From Thermoguttaceae bacterium (GTDB taxonomy: Bacteria; Planctomycetota; Planctomycetia; Pirellulales; Thermoguttaceae), in assembly GCA_017454585.1 (NCBI GenBank), contig JAFTCU010000351.1:1-16404 (forward strand): 16,404 nt of DNA. Reading direction: 5' to 3'. The notes below the pieces were generated by a model that saw only the letters and a list, made by a program, of their open reading frames with translations, made no database searches and was not told where the DNA came from. Positions within the stretch are counted from its first letter, which is position 1. Every line of letters begins with the position of its first letter. Both the position numbers and the translations under genes were made by a program. Shown here one piece after another: positions 6,370-14,371 of this stretch.

Positions 6370-7551
6370 TTAATGTGAATTGTCCCTTTCCGGAAAGGAA
6401 AGGAGTTTTTCTTTTGTCAGCATATACTCCATACCGTAGTTCCGGCCGGTCATCATCAGCAGGACGATTTCGGGTTGGAACTTTTCGATTTCCTGAATGA
6501 GAAAACCTTCGTACTGGTTCAGGGGACGAAATTCGATTTGCCTGTAAGCCAAAGCAAAAAAACCGACGGAAGCGCGGCCCATGGAATCCGTCACGAGAAA
6601 GATTTTATGCCGGTTCGGGACCGCGAGATTTTGAACGGAAAGCTCAAACAAATCACGCATAAAAACCGGCGCTTCAAAAGCCCCCTCGAATGTTTCCCGA
6701 GTTTGGACGTTACACACACTCAGAAGCGTTTTCCAGGTAGGATTCATTTGCAGTTCCGGCTCGCGAGGCAGGTAATATTTCCCAAAGCCTTTCGACAAAT
6801 CGTTCATTGGATTACTGAAGGAGTACGTACAAGAATAATGTTCCAATTCAAGATTTGCCTCCGGGGCCTGAATCCCCATTTGGGCCAGTTCCTTTGCAGT
6901 TTCCCGAAACACAAAAAAGGCGTAAAGAGCGTTCCAGTGCGAATCTCCTTTATAAAACAAGCCGTAGTGCGTTTCAGGATCATTGAGAAAGATTTTCCGT
7001 GTATCGAGGACTTGGATCTGATTCTGACGAAAAACCGCCAGCATTTTGTCGGCGTTCTTGTTTGAGTAATCGTAAAGGCCCGGATAAAGCATCGGAGCCG
7101 TTTTGTGTCCTTTGTGAGGCTCAAGGACAAAAAGGAACGGTATCCCACGCTTCCGGAGTTCCTGCGCAAACCCGAGAACCGCCTGAGTTGGTCCGGCAAG
7201 ATCGGATTTTTCCGAGACATTACAGAGATGGCCGTTTTCAAGACGTACGATTTTGTCCGTCGGTACATTGTTTAATCTTCGCAGGCCCATTTCACGAACG
7301 ACCAAGCCGTACAGATCGATAAAAAAGTCTCTTGAGCCTGATTCTTCAAAAGCGGAGTCAATTCCAAGGTTAAGTAAATTGCAGACCGAATCTTTCAGAC
7401 CTCCTAATCCTGTACGGAGGTTCTTTTGAGCAGAAGGCAAAGAATCACGGGAATTATGACCACTTAAATCGAATATGATTTCCCCTGATGAAAACACGAA
7501 CATAAAAAAAATGAAAGCCGTGAAGCAAAGGGAAACAATTCGGTTGCGCAT
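6370..7551 (-). CDS. AlgX/AlgJ-like SGNH acetyltransferase partner (membrane-anchored)
   Basis: A 393-residue protein with an N-terminal hydrophobic anchor (residues 8-21) and a periplasmic SGNH-hydrolase-like domain related to the DHHW/AlgJ/AlgX group. GDSHWN at residues 202-207 supplies the Asp-X-His pair and TDSMG at 321-325 the nucleophilic Ser323. Such proteins take an acyl group handed across the membrane by an MBOAT partner and place it on an extracellular polysaccharide. The MBOAT gene lies 15 bases upstream in the same direction, which is the usual pairing. The polysaccharide is not identifiable, as no glycan synthase gene is in the window. No strong ribosome binding site is seen; the ATG at 7551 is the only start that keeps the anchor. 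Confidence 0.8.
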   Translation of the reverse strand: MRNRIVSLCFTAFIFFMFVFSSGEIIFDLSGHNSRDSLPSAQKNLRTGLGGLKDSVCNLLNLGIDSAFEESGSRDFFIDLYGLVVREMGLRRLNNVPTDKIVRLENGHLCNVSEKSDLAGPTQAVLGFAQELRKRGIPFLFVLEPHKGHKTAPMLYPGLYDYSNKNADKMLAVFRQNQIQVLDTRKIFLNDPETHYGLFYKGDSHWNALYAFFVFRETAKELAQMGIQAPEANLELEHYSCTYSFSNPMNDLSKGFGKYYLPREPELQMNPTWKTLLSVCNVQTRETFEGAFEAPVFMRDLFELSVQNLAVPNRHKIFLVTDSMGRASVGFFALAYRQIEFRPLNQYEGFLIQEIEKFQPEIVLLMMTGRNYGMEYMLTKEKLLSFPERDNSH

Positions 7552-7566
7552 TGGATTAAATGGTGC

Positions 7567-9042
7567 TTAAAAATTGAAGTAAATAAACGGATTGTACCCA
7601 CTTTTTACGATGTACGCCACCGACAGAATAAAGACGCAGAGGAATACGAGGGAAAAGCCTGTCGTGAACATCCACTGCGCGACTGGATTTTTCAGTTCAT
7701 CACCTCGTTTAATAAGCCAGGGAACGACCGGAAAACTGAAAACCAGGGCAAAAGCATAGAACCAGCGCGTCTCATGAAGCCAAAGCGTTGCGGCATCTGA
7801 CCAGAGTGGCTGGTCGTTCAGGTGGAACATTGTGCTGACATAGTGCAGTGTCGATGGCAGACTATTTACCATCTCACCCCGCATTGCCGCCATATTCGCG
7901 TCAAAACCACATTTGAACAGGACCCAGCCGATCACAACGATCAGCATTGTATATACATATTTTAGCGGGATGAACCACGGGGAAGCCAGGCGTTTTTCAA
8001 AACCAGTGAATTTCTCAAAAACAAGAAAGACGAAGAAAAGCAGGCCCCACAGAACAAAAGCCCAGTCTGCGCCGTGCCACAGCCCGGTCAACGCCCAGAC
8101 GATGAAAAGATTCAGAATCAGGCGCGGAGTGGAAACGCGGTTCCCGCCCAGCGGAATGTACACGTAATCGCGGAAAAACGAGCTGAGCGAGATGTGCCAC
8201 CGCCGCCAGAACTCGCTGATCGAGGTCGAAATGTACGGGTAATTAAAGTTTTCGAGGAATCGGAAGCCGAACATTCGACCCAGACCGATCGCCATGTCGG
8301 AGTAACCTGAAAAATCGAAGTAAATCTGAAACGTGTACGCAATCGCGCCGAGCCACGCCAGCCCGGTGGAAAGCTCATTCCCGGGAGTTGCAAAAGCAGC
8401 ATCGGCGGCCAGTGCCACGTTATTCGCGATTAAAACTTTCTTACCCAGCCCGACGATGAACCGGTACACGCCCTCGGAGAAATCATCGAAAGTTTCCTTT
8501 CGGTTGAAAATCTGTTGCGCAATGGTCTCGTATCGTACAATCGGCCCAGCTACCAGCTGAGGGAAAAACGCGATGTAAAGCCCGACATTAAGCGGGTTCT
8601 TCTGAGCCGCCCCTTTTCCACGATAAACGTCCAGAACGTAAGAAATCGCCTGAAATGTGAAGAAGGAAATCCCGATCGGGAGCATGATCTGAGGGATCGG
8701 CAGATGACTTCCCGCGAAGTAATTCACATTTTTCAGGAGGAACATCCAGTACTTGAACCAGGCCAGAATGCTCAGATTTCCGATGAGCATCAGGACCAGC
8801 ACGAAAGTTGCGCGGCGATGTTGTTCCCGGCATCGGTTGACCCACAGCCCAAACGCCCAGTTCATCAGGATGGAAAGGACGAGCATGACCGTGAATTTTG
8901 TCTCGCCGTAAGCATAAAACGCAAGGCTCATCACGAGCAGAAAAACATTCCTCGCCGTCACGAAACGACGTGGGATTCCGTAATAGACCAAAAGGACAAA
9001 CGGAAGGAACAGGAACAGGAAAATTTTACTTGAAAAAACCAT
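7567..9042 (-). CDS. MBOAT O-acyltransferase, AlgI-like
   Basis: A 491-residue polytopic membrane protein of the AlgI/DltB/PatA type. It moves acyl (usually acetyl) groups from the cytoplasm across the membrane for O-acylation of a surface polymer. The start MVFSSKIFLFLFLPFVLLVYY, the FDFSGYSDMAIGLGRMFGF block (residues 243-260), SISEFWRRWHISLSSFFRDYVYIPLGG (274-300, with His283) and TGLWHGADWAFVLWG (319-333, catalytic His323) are all family hallmarks. The C-terminus YNPFIYFNF is also typical. Length is normal. It follows potC after 54 bases with no terminator between them, so it may be read from the pot promoter or from its own. The SGNH gene next to it is its likely partner. Confidence 0.93.
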   Translation of the reverse strand: MVFSSKIFLFLFLPFVLLVYYGIPRRFVTARNVFLLVMSLAFYAYGETKFTVMLVLSILMNWAFGLWVNRCREQHRRATFVLVLMLIGNLSILAWFKYWMFLLKNVNYFAGSHLPIPQIMLPIGISFFTFQAISYVLDVYRGKGAAQKNPLNVGLYIAFFPQLVAGPIVRYETIAQQIFNRKETFDDFSEGVYRFIVGLGKKVLIANNVALAADAAFATPGNELSTGLAWLGAIAYTFQIYFDFSGYSDMAIGLGRMFGFRFLENFNYPYISTSISEFWRRWHISLSSFFRDYVYIPLGGNRVSTPRLILNLFIVWALTGLWHGADWAFVLWGLLFFVFLVFEKFTGFEKRLASPWFIPLKYVYTMLIVVIGWVLFKCGFDANMAAMRGEMVNSLPSTLHYVSTMFHLNDQPLWSDAATLWLHETRWFYAFALVFSFPVVPWLIKRGDELKNPVAQWMFTTGFSLVFLCVFILSVAYIVKSGYNPFIYFNF

Positions 9043-9096
9043 TCAAATTGAGTTCAGGATTCCATGAATTTCTGCTTTGGTTATGGCCTTTAAGTA

Positions 9097-9894
9097 TCAC
9101 GCTTTGTTTTCACCGCCTTCAAGCAGCTGCGTGTTCTTAGTGAAAAGCAGACTGATCGTCACGAGGATGAACGTTACCGCGAGCAGGACGGAGGAAAGGG
9201 CATAAAGGCCGGGAACTTTGCCATGTTTGAGCGAGTTGTAAATGTAAACCGGAAGTGTCGTGCCGCCGTGACCCGAGACGAAAAACGTCACGATAAAATC
9301 ATCGAGCGAAAGCGTAAACGCGAGCAGGGTACCGGCCAAAATCGCAGGACGCAGCAAAGGGAAAATTACCTTGATGAACGACTGAAAATAAGTCGCTCCC
9401 AAGTCACGCGACGCTTCCACGAGCGTGAAGTCGAAACCATCCAGGCTCGAGGCAATTACCACCGTGACATAACTCGTGCAGAACGCCACGTGGGCAGCGA
9501 TGACTGTTCCGCGGCCAAAAGGAAGGTTCATGCTCGAGAAGAAAATCAGGAGGCTCAAACCCATGAGGATCTCAGGAAGTACGAGCGGAATGTAAAGCAG
9601 ACAGGAGTGAACTTCCTGCAATTTACTTCTGTATTTATAGATCGCCAGAGCGCTCAAGGTTCCAAGCATCGTCGAAATGACTGACGCGGAGAGACCCACG
9701 ATCACCGTGTTCCAGACTGCGGCCAATACTTCGCGCTTGTGAAAAACCTGGTCATACCACTTCAGGGTCCATTCATAACCACCGCCGTTGACTTTACCAA
9801 GGAATGACATTAAAACCATCCAGAACAGTGGAAAGTAGAAGAAAAGCATCACCAAAATGGTTGTGATGAGCGGAATGTGTTTACATTTCAGCAT
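9097..9894 (-). CDS. potC: Spermidine/putrescine-type ABC transporter permease PotC
   Basis: A 265-residue inner membrane permease with about six membrane segments. The ABC-binding EAA loop EASRDLGATYFQSFIKVIFP is followed by LAFTLSLDDFIVTFFVSG, the PotC signature. The ATG at 9894 was chosen because its A overlaps the potB stop codon (TAATG) and AGGAG lies upstream; a longer frame would run back into potB. PotC forms the membrane channel with PotB, driven by PotA. The substrate class, polyamine, is by family resemblance. Confidence 0.92.
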   Translation of the reverse strand: MLKCKHIPLITTILVMLFFYFPLFWMVLMSFLGKVNGGGYEWTLKWYDQVFHKREVLAAVWNTVIVGLSASVISTMLGTLSALAIYKYRSKLQEVHSCLLYIPLVLPEILMGLSLLIFFSSMNLPFGRGTVIAAHVAFCTSYVTVVIASSLDGFDFTLVEASRDLGATYFQSFIKVIFPLLRPAILAGTLLAFTLSLDDFIVTFFVSGHGGTTLPVYIYNSLKHGKVPGLYALSSVLLAVTFILVTISLLFTKNTQLLEGGENKA

Positions 9895-10784
9895 TACGCT
9901 TTCTCCTTTCTGACGGTCAATTCTCCATCCTGTTTCGCCCGGCGAATTGCGCAGACGCGGTAAACTATCCACGGGATGAACATCGCGAGGAGCAGGAAAA
10001 GGGAAAGAGCGGCTGCGATCGGAATATTGTAGCTCTGGGTTGAGGTGTACTGGAAAATTTTGTTGGCGTATAAAACGTCACAACCGGGGCCTCCGGCAAG
10101 CTGAGGGATGATGTAGCACCCAAAAACAGGGACGAAAACCAAAACCGCGGCTGAGGCGATTCCGTTTTTGATTCCGGGAAGAAAAACCCGAAAAATCGTC
10201 TGTACCGAAGTGGCGCCCAAATCGCGGGCGGACTCCATCAGACGAAAATCGAATTTCTCGATGGCGGCGTAGAGCGGGATAATCGCAAATGGAAGGAAAA
10301 CGTAAATGAAAAGCGTCAGGACCGAAAAAGGCGTGTTCCAAAGGAGCTGCTTCTCGCCAATGAGATTCAGAAAAACGAGTATATCGTGCAGCATACCATC
10401 CGGGTGAAGAACGATTTTCCAGGCCGCGATATGTACGATCATATTCGTCCAGAACGGGATGAAAACCATCAGCAGAAGGAGCTGACGCAGCCTTCCACGG
10501 CATCGGGCGATGAAATACGCGACAGGAAGCCCAATCAGAATGGAGAAAACAGTCGTCAGGACAGTGTAAACAATGGTTTCCAAGGTGATTTTTGCGTAAT
10601 AAACTGTAAAAATCTCCCGGAACGCATTGAGGGAAAAACCTGATCCCCACGTTCCTTTTGAATCTGCGCAAAAGGCCGTGAAAATCACGATCAACGTGGG
10701 GATACCCACCAGAAAAATGAGCATCAGGAGCGACGGGAGCGTCAAGAGAAGCTCGTTCCCGATCTGGTTTGCATTTTTTTTCAT
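9894..10784 (-). CDS. potB: Spermidine/putrescine-type ABC transporter permease PotB
   Basis: A 296-residue permease with an N-terminal membrane segment (LLLTLPSLLMLIFLVGIPTLIVIF, about residues 12-35) and about five more. The EAA loop MESARDLGATSVQTIFRVFLPG and the LAGGPGCDVLYANKI region are typical of PotB. Its ATG overlaps the potA stop as ATGA, with GGAGGT upstream, so translation is coupled to potA. Together with PotC it makes the heterodimeric channel. Length fits the family. Confidence 0.92.
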   Translation of the reverse strand: MKKNANQIGNELLLTLPSLLMLIFLVGIPTLIVIFTAFCADSKGTWGSGFSLNAFREIFTVYYAKITLETIVYTVLTTVFSILIGLPVAYFIARCRGRLRQLLLLMVFIPFWTNMIVHIAAWKIVLHPDGMLHDILVFLNLIGEKQLLWNTPFSVLTLFIYVFLPFAIIPLYAAIEKFDFRLMESARDLGATSVQTIFRVFLPGIKNGIASAAVLVFVPVFGCYIIPQLAGGPGCDVLYANKIFQYTSTQSYNIPIAAALSLFLLLAMFIPWIVYRVCAIRRAKQDGELTVRKEKA

Positions 10785-12025
10785 GCTCCGACCTCCTCGT
10801 CACCCGTGAAGAGTTCGGCACCAATTACTTCCGGAGCGTTCTTGTCCATCGGAAGGATAAAGCAGTCGCGGACGTGCCACGTGAGCTGGACGTTCTGGCC
10901 GAGTTGAAGTTCCTGTTCATACAAATTATCACGTGAAACGAAACCACGCGAGTGGATCAGGCGAGTCGTCATGACGGAATATTCACCAACATCCACGAAA
11001 AAACGCGACTCACTGCCGTAGTAGATCTCACGCTCCAGCACGCCGTTCATGATGTTCTGGAAAATCTCGAGATTGTAACCGGGATGAAAATCATTTCCAG
11101 ACTGGCCGCGAATGAGGAATTTTTCCGGTCGTACGCACATCAGAACGGTCTGCCCAATGCTCAAGCGCCCCCCGAAATGCGGGAGCATCGCCGCTGAGGG
11201 CTTGGGAACCAAAAAGACTGCGTCCGAATTTTCACCCGTTTCGGTGATTTGGACCTCCATATTATCATCCGGAAGAATGTTTTTGATTTCCGCTTCGAAG
11301 AAATTCATACGCCCGACGAAAGCCGCGACAAAACGACTGATCGGGTTTTCGTAGATGCCGTCGGACGTGCCGTATTGCTCGATTTTCCCTTTGTTCATCA
11401 CGGCAATACGGTCGGAAATGCCCAGCGCTTCCTCCTGGTCGTGGGTCACATAAAGGAACGTGATCCCTACTTCGTCGTGGATCCAGTCCAGCTCGGCAAG
11501 CATTCGCTGACGAAGCTTCAGATCCAGAGCAGCAAGAGGTTCATCAAGCAGAAGCACCTGCGGATGATTCACAAGAGCACGTGCGATTGCCACACGCTGA
11601 CGCTGACCGCCGGAGAGTTTGGAGGGTTTCTTTCCCGCGTGGTCGATCAGCTCTGTCATGTCCAGCATTTTCGCGACTTCTTTTTCGACTTCGTCGTTTT
11701 TCAGGCCGCGGAGACGCAGCGGGAACGCGATGTTCTCGAAAACGGAAAGATGTGGGAAGAGCGCATACTGCTGAAAAACCGTATGAACCGGACGTTTTTC
11801 CGGCGGAAGGTCTGTAATGTCCTGGTCGTTAATATAAACCCGGCCTTCATCTGGTTTTTCAAATCCGGCGCAGATTCGCAAAAGGGTCGTTTTACCACAG
11901 CCACTCGGGCCGAGCAGGGCGAAAACCTCGCCTTTTTTGATTGAAAGTGAAATCCCGTCAACGGCCCTGTTGGAACCAAAGGCCTTGACCACGTTTTCAA
12001 AACGCAAGAAGTTTTCTTCCACCAA
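10781..12025 (-). CDS. potA: Spermidine/putrescine-type ABC transporter ATPase PotA
   Basis: A 414-residue cytoplasmic ATPase. Walker A GPSGCGKTT at residues 39-47, signature LSGGQ at 137-141, Walker B LLLDEP at 158-163 and the switch His at 195 (THDQEEA) are all present. A C-terminal TOBE-type domain (roughly 240-400) is longer than in E. coli PotA. No ATG is available: the frame opens with TTG at 12025 directly followed by GTG at 12022, with GGGAGA five bases before the TTG, so the start is non-ATG either way. It is the first gene of potABC; no potD (substrate-binding protein) is present on either side. A long untranslated leader precedes it. Confidence 0.92.
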   Translation of the reverse strand: MVEENFLRFENVVKAFGSNRAVDGISLSIKKGEVFALLGPSGCGKTTLLRICAGFEKPDEGRVYINDQDITDLPPEKRPVHTVFQQYALFPHLSVFENIAFPLRLRGLKNDEVEKEVAKMLDMTELIDHAGKKPSKLSGGQRQRVAIARALVNHPQVLLLDEPLAALDLKLRQRMLAELDWIHDEVGITFLYVTHDQEEALGISDRIAVMNKGKIEQYGTSDGIYENPISRFVAAFVGRMNFFEAEIKNILPDDNMEVQITETGENSDAVFLVPKPSAAMLPHFGGRLSIGQTVLMCVRPEKFLIRGQSGNDFHPGYNLEIFQNIMNGVLEREIYYGSESRFFVDVGEYSVMTTRLIHSRGFVSRDNLYEQELQLGQNVQLTWHVRDCFILPMDKNAPEVIGAELFTGDEEVGA

Positions 12026-12356
12026 CCGTTTCTCCCGCAGTTGTGCCGAATTAAAGATCGAATAGTTTTAAGAACCATCGGCTGTATGGAATGGAGAACA
12101 TTACCTTCCATTGTCAGAATTCACTTTTTAAGGCGACAGAGACTCGCAAGAATTTTAAACTTCAAGCCTCTGATCGCTAAGTGAACGCCGAGCGATTCAA
12201 AAACAAAACAAACGATATTAAATTGGCTTTTCTTTTGAAAAATAAACTCACACAACTACCGGATTCTCACCATTCGCACAGGCGAATAACGATCAAATCC
12301 AGCAATCCTCCTCTCCATTGGGGGGCAGTACTTTTTGATGAACATTTCATCATAGA
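12026..12356 (-). other. Long structured leader of potABC (non-coding)
   Basis: From the predicted start near 12356 to the potA start is about 330 bases with no convincing ORF. On the minus strand it contains a perfect 6-bp hairpin ATTCGC-CTGT-GCGAAT (12272-12287) enclosed by a second helix GGATT/AATCC (12261-12265 with 12296-12300), and further on an imperfect stem CAGAG/CTCTG (about 12137-12172). A strong AGGAGG (12307-12312) has no ATG behind it. The arrangement suggests post-transcriptional control, but I cannot match it to a known riboswitch class. Confidence 0.4.
12336..12352. promoter_or_regulatory. 17-bp palindrome at the potABC start site
   Basis: TGATGAA and TTCATCA arms flank a three-base centre. 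It sits about 4 to 20 bases downstream of the predicted transcription start, a common operator position. It has no T-run on either strand, so it is not a terminator. Confidence 0.45.
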
Positions 12357-12362
12357 AAATCA

Positions 12363-12390
12363 ATTATAACTCTTATGAAAAAAAATACAA
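12363..12390 (-). promoter_or_regulatory. Candidate potABC promoter
   Basis: On the minus strand TTGTAT (12385-12390) and a perfect TATAAT (12363-12368) are 16 bp apart, the spacer being mostly T. It faces away from the promoter of the beta-propeller gene, about 30 bases off. Confidence 0.55.
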
Positions 12391-12418
12391 GTAGGGGCAA
12401 ATATTTTTTCAGGGTCCC

Positions 12419-12446
12419 TTGACAAAAAGAGGAATTTATGAATAAT
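12419..12446 (+). promoter_or_regulatory. Promoter of the beta-propeller gene
   Basis: TTGACA (12419-12424) and AATAAT (12441-12446, 5 of 6) with a 16-bp spacer. A start near 12453 gives a leader of about 63 bases to the ATG at 12516, with GGAG at a normal distance before it. Confidence 0.6.
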
Positions 12447-12477
12447 GAAGATTGAAAATTTTCCAAAGCCATTATTC
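12440..12477. repeat. Inverted repeat GAATAATG / CATTATTC
   Basis: Eight-base arms at 12440-12447 and 12470-12477 around an inner palindrome GAAAATTTTC. The same arms form the purF terminator stem near 15973-16021. Here the left arm overlaps the -10 box, so the full hairpin is not in the predicted transcript. Confidence 0.5.
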
Positions 12478-12515
12478 TTTAATTCATTTTGAGTCATTTT
12501 TAGTGGAGAATTACC

Positions 12516-13766
12516 ATGCGTAAATCCTTCGTTTTGGCTTTCCTTGCCACAGGACTACTGCTCCCAATTTCCTTGCAGGCTCAGGACGCCACCCCTGCCG
12601 CTGAAACCGCACCCGTTGAAGCTGCACCTGCTGAAGCTCCTGCCGCTGAAGCCGCACCTGCTGAAACCCCTGCCGCTGAAGTCACAGCCGCTGAAGCGCC
12701 TGCCGCCGAGGTTCCCGTCGTCGCGGAACCTTTGACCAAGGCCGAGCTTTTCGCCGAGCTTCCGCCGGAGATCTGCGTCACGCCGGACAGTTTCGTGATC
12801 GCTCCGTGGGGCGATATGCTGCTCTCCTGCCCGAACTATGCCGACCCGGAGATGCCGCGCGTCATCATGAGTATTAGCCCGGAGAACAAAATCCGTCTGT
12901 GGAGTATCTTTCCGAACAATCCGAACTACAAAATTTCCACCGAGCCGGGAAAACTCAGCTCCCTTTGCGGCCCTATGGGGATGGAATTCGGGCCGGATGG
13001 TAATTTGTACGTCGTCGATAATGTCGGGTGGTACGGTGATCCGCTCGCGGGGGACCCGGATTTCCAGAGTGGCCGTATCCTGCGGATCCTTGTGAAAAAC
13101 AATCGGCCGGTGGGTGCTGAAGTGGTCGCGTATAATCTGAGCCATCCGAACGATATTAAAATCAAGGACGGCTGGATCTACGTCTCGCACAGCATGCTGG
13201 CGAAAGAGGGCGAAGACGGCAAAACGCTCGTTTCGGCCGTGTATCGTTTCCCGCTCGATGCCCAGAACGTGCGCGTGAGTAACACACTGGACGACCCGCA
13301 GATCGTCGTTACGACCCGTACGACGAAACTCTGGTACGGGATCGATGGGATCTGCTTCGGAAACCAGGGCGAGCTGTACATTGGAAACTTCGGCGATGGC
13401 ACGATCGAAAAAGTGACGTTTGACGCTGATGGAAAAGCCTCCCAGCCGGAAATTTTCGCCCAAGGCCCTGAGATGCTGACGAACGATGGGATGTTCTTCG
13501 ACAAAGAAAACGGCCACATTTACGTCTGTGATTTCTCGCAGAACGCGATCCTGGACGTGGATCCGGATGGCAAAGTTCGCATCCTTGCGAAAAACCCCGA
13601 CTGCGACGGCAGAGACGGTCTGGACCAGCCGGCCGGCGTGATCCTGCGCGGTAAGCAGCTAATCATTTCCAATTTCGATAATGTTACGGGTGAACCGCAC
13701 ACGAATTCGGGTCACGATGAACACTGTACGCTTTCAGTGATCAATCTTGAAGGGATCCTGAAGTAG
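12516..13766 (+). CDS. Secreted SMP-30/NHL-like beta-propeller protein with Ala/Pro/Glu repeat
   Basis: A 416-residue protein. Residues 1-22 are a Sec signal peptide, with likely cleavage after LQA. Residues 27-71 are a low-complexity linker of about four decapeptides beginning PAAE (PAAEAAPAET, PAAEVTAAEA, PAAEVPVVAE and a longer first one). From about residue 85 comes a beta-propeller with typical blade strands: MGMEFGPDGNLYVVDN, GIDGICFGNQGELYIGN, GMFFDKENGHIYVCDF and AGVILRGKQLIISNFD. This resembles SMP-30/gluconolactonase or NHL proteins, which bind metal or act as hydrolases, but the catalytic residues cannot be assigned with confidence. It stands alone with its own promoter and terminator. 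Likely periplasmic or cell surface. Function unknown. Confidence 0.8.
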   Translation: MRKSFVLAFLATGLLLPISLQAQDATPAAETAPVEAAPAEAPAAEAAPAETPAAEVTAAEAPAAEVPVVAEPLTKAELFAELPPEICVTPDSFVIAPWGDMLLSCPNYADPEMPRVIMSISPENKIRLWSIFPNNPNYKISTEPGKLSSLCGPMGMEFGPDGNLYVVDNVGWYGDPLAGDPDFQSGRILRILVKNNRPVGAEVVAYNLSHPNDIKIKDGWIYVSHSMLAKEGEDGKTLVSAVYRFPLDAQNVRVSNTLDDPQIVVTTRTTKLWYGIDGICFGNQGELYIGNFGDGTIEKVTFDADGKASQPEIFAQGPEMLTNDGMFFDKENGHIYVCDFSQNAILDVDPDGKVRILAKNPDCDGRDGLDQPAGVILRGKQLIISNFDNVTGEPHTNSGHDEHCTLSVINLEGILK

Positions 13767-13799
13767 CTACCGGGACGACGTTTCCCGATTTGGCGATGT

Positions 13800-13839
13800 A
13801 TCCATTTCACCTTGTGTTTTACGGGGTGAAATGGATTTT
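13800..13839 (+). terminator. Strong rho-independent terminator of the beta-propeller gene
   Basis: A perfect 12-bp stem (ATCCATTTCACC at 13800-13811, its complement at 13825-13836) with a 13-base loop is followed by TTTTACAATTTT. It lies 34 bases after the stop codon. Confidence 0.85.
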
Positions 13840-14271
13840 ACAATTTTCTATAGGCCAGATTGCAGGTCGGTAACTGAAATACCAGGTCAGTTGCTGCGTC
13901 TGTTGGAATCCTTATTTGATGATGTTAATGATAGCCTGACAATTCAGGTTGTCAAGCCGTACAAGCGGTAATGGGGTGATGGGAATGTCACTCCCGTTCT
14001 CATTCTTCTTCTGTTGTTGCTAAATGGTGTCGTTTGATTATTCGACGAGAATTGACCCCAGAAATTTTCTCAGAACCGTTTGAGTTTATCCGTGTAACCT
14101 GTTTCTTTGCGAGACGGTATCCACCTTGGTAAAGCGGGAAGCCAGGGGGAGGATGACGTTGATTTCCCTCTCGGTCCCGGCGTTTTCGTCTGTTAAGAAT
14201 TTTTTACTTTTCTTATTTTGTCCAAATTAACACTCGTTTGGGATTTGTCAAGAAATTTCCTCACGGGGGGG
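13840..14271. other. Intergenic gap with no supported gene
   Basis: About 430 bases. An open frame of 70 codons (13762-13971) overlaps the terminator and has an ATG at 13831 but a poorly placed ribosome site. The minus strand near 14100-14220 holds about 47 open codons with no start. Short hairpin alternatives occur at 13935-13954 (CCTGA/TCAGG or TGACAA/TTGTCA). No transfer RNA or known RNA fold was recognised. Confidence 0.5.
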
Positions 14272-14299
14272 TTTACAATCGGTTGAAAAAGTTTATAAT
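14272..14299 (+). promoter_or_regulatory. Promoter of purF
   Basis: TTTACA (14272-14277, 5 of 6) and a perfect TATAAT (14294-14299) with a 16-bp spacer. The leader to the ATG at 14372 is about 65 bases and ends in GGAAAG. Confidence 0.7.
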
Positions 14300-14371
14300 G
14301 TGCAAGTGTGAGGTTTTTCTGTTCCTTGCGTCTTCGGGCGTGTCCTTTTCAAAAGAATCCGGAAAGAAACT

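Noticed and set aside
12261..12300. Known riboswitch (FMN, cobalamin or TPP type)
   Set aside because: A short GGTGAGAATCC looks FMN-like, but the other conserved segments of that class are missing and no matching pathway gene follows.
12266..12305. Leader peptide upstream of potA
   Set aside because: Twelve-codon TTG frame, but only one base separates AGGAGG from the start codon; kept only as part of the leader observation.
12555..13517. Minus-strand open frame of 320 codons opposite the beta-propeller gene
   Set aside because: Low-complexity ends mirror the plus-strand repeat and there is no start context; shadow of the real gene.
14100..14220. Minus-strand gene remnant
   Set aside because: About 47 open codons but no start codon, no ribosome site and no recognisable similarity.
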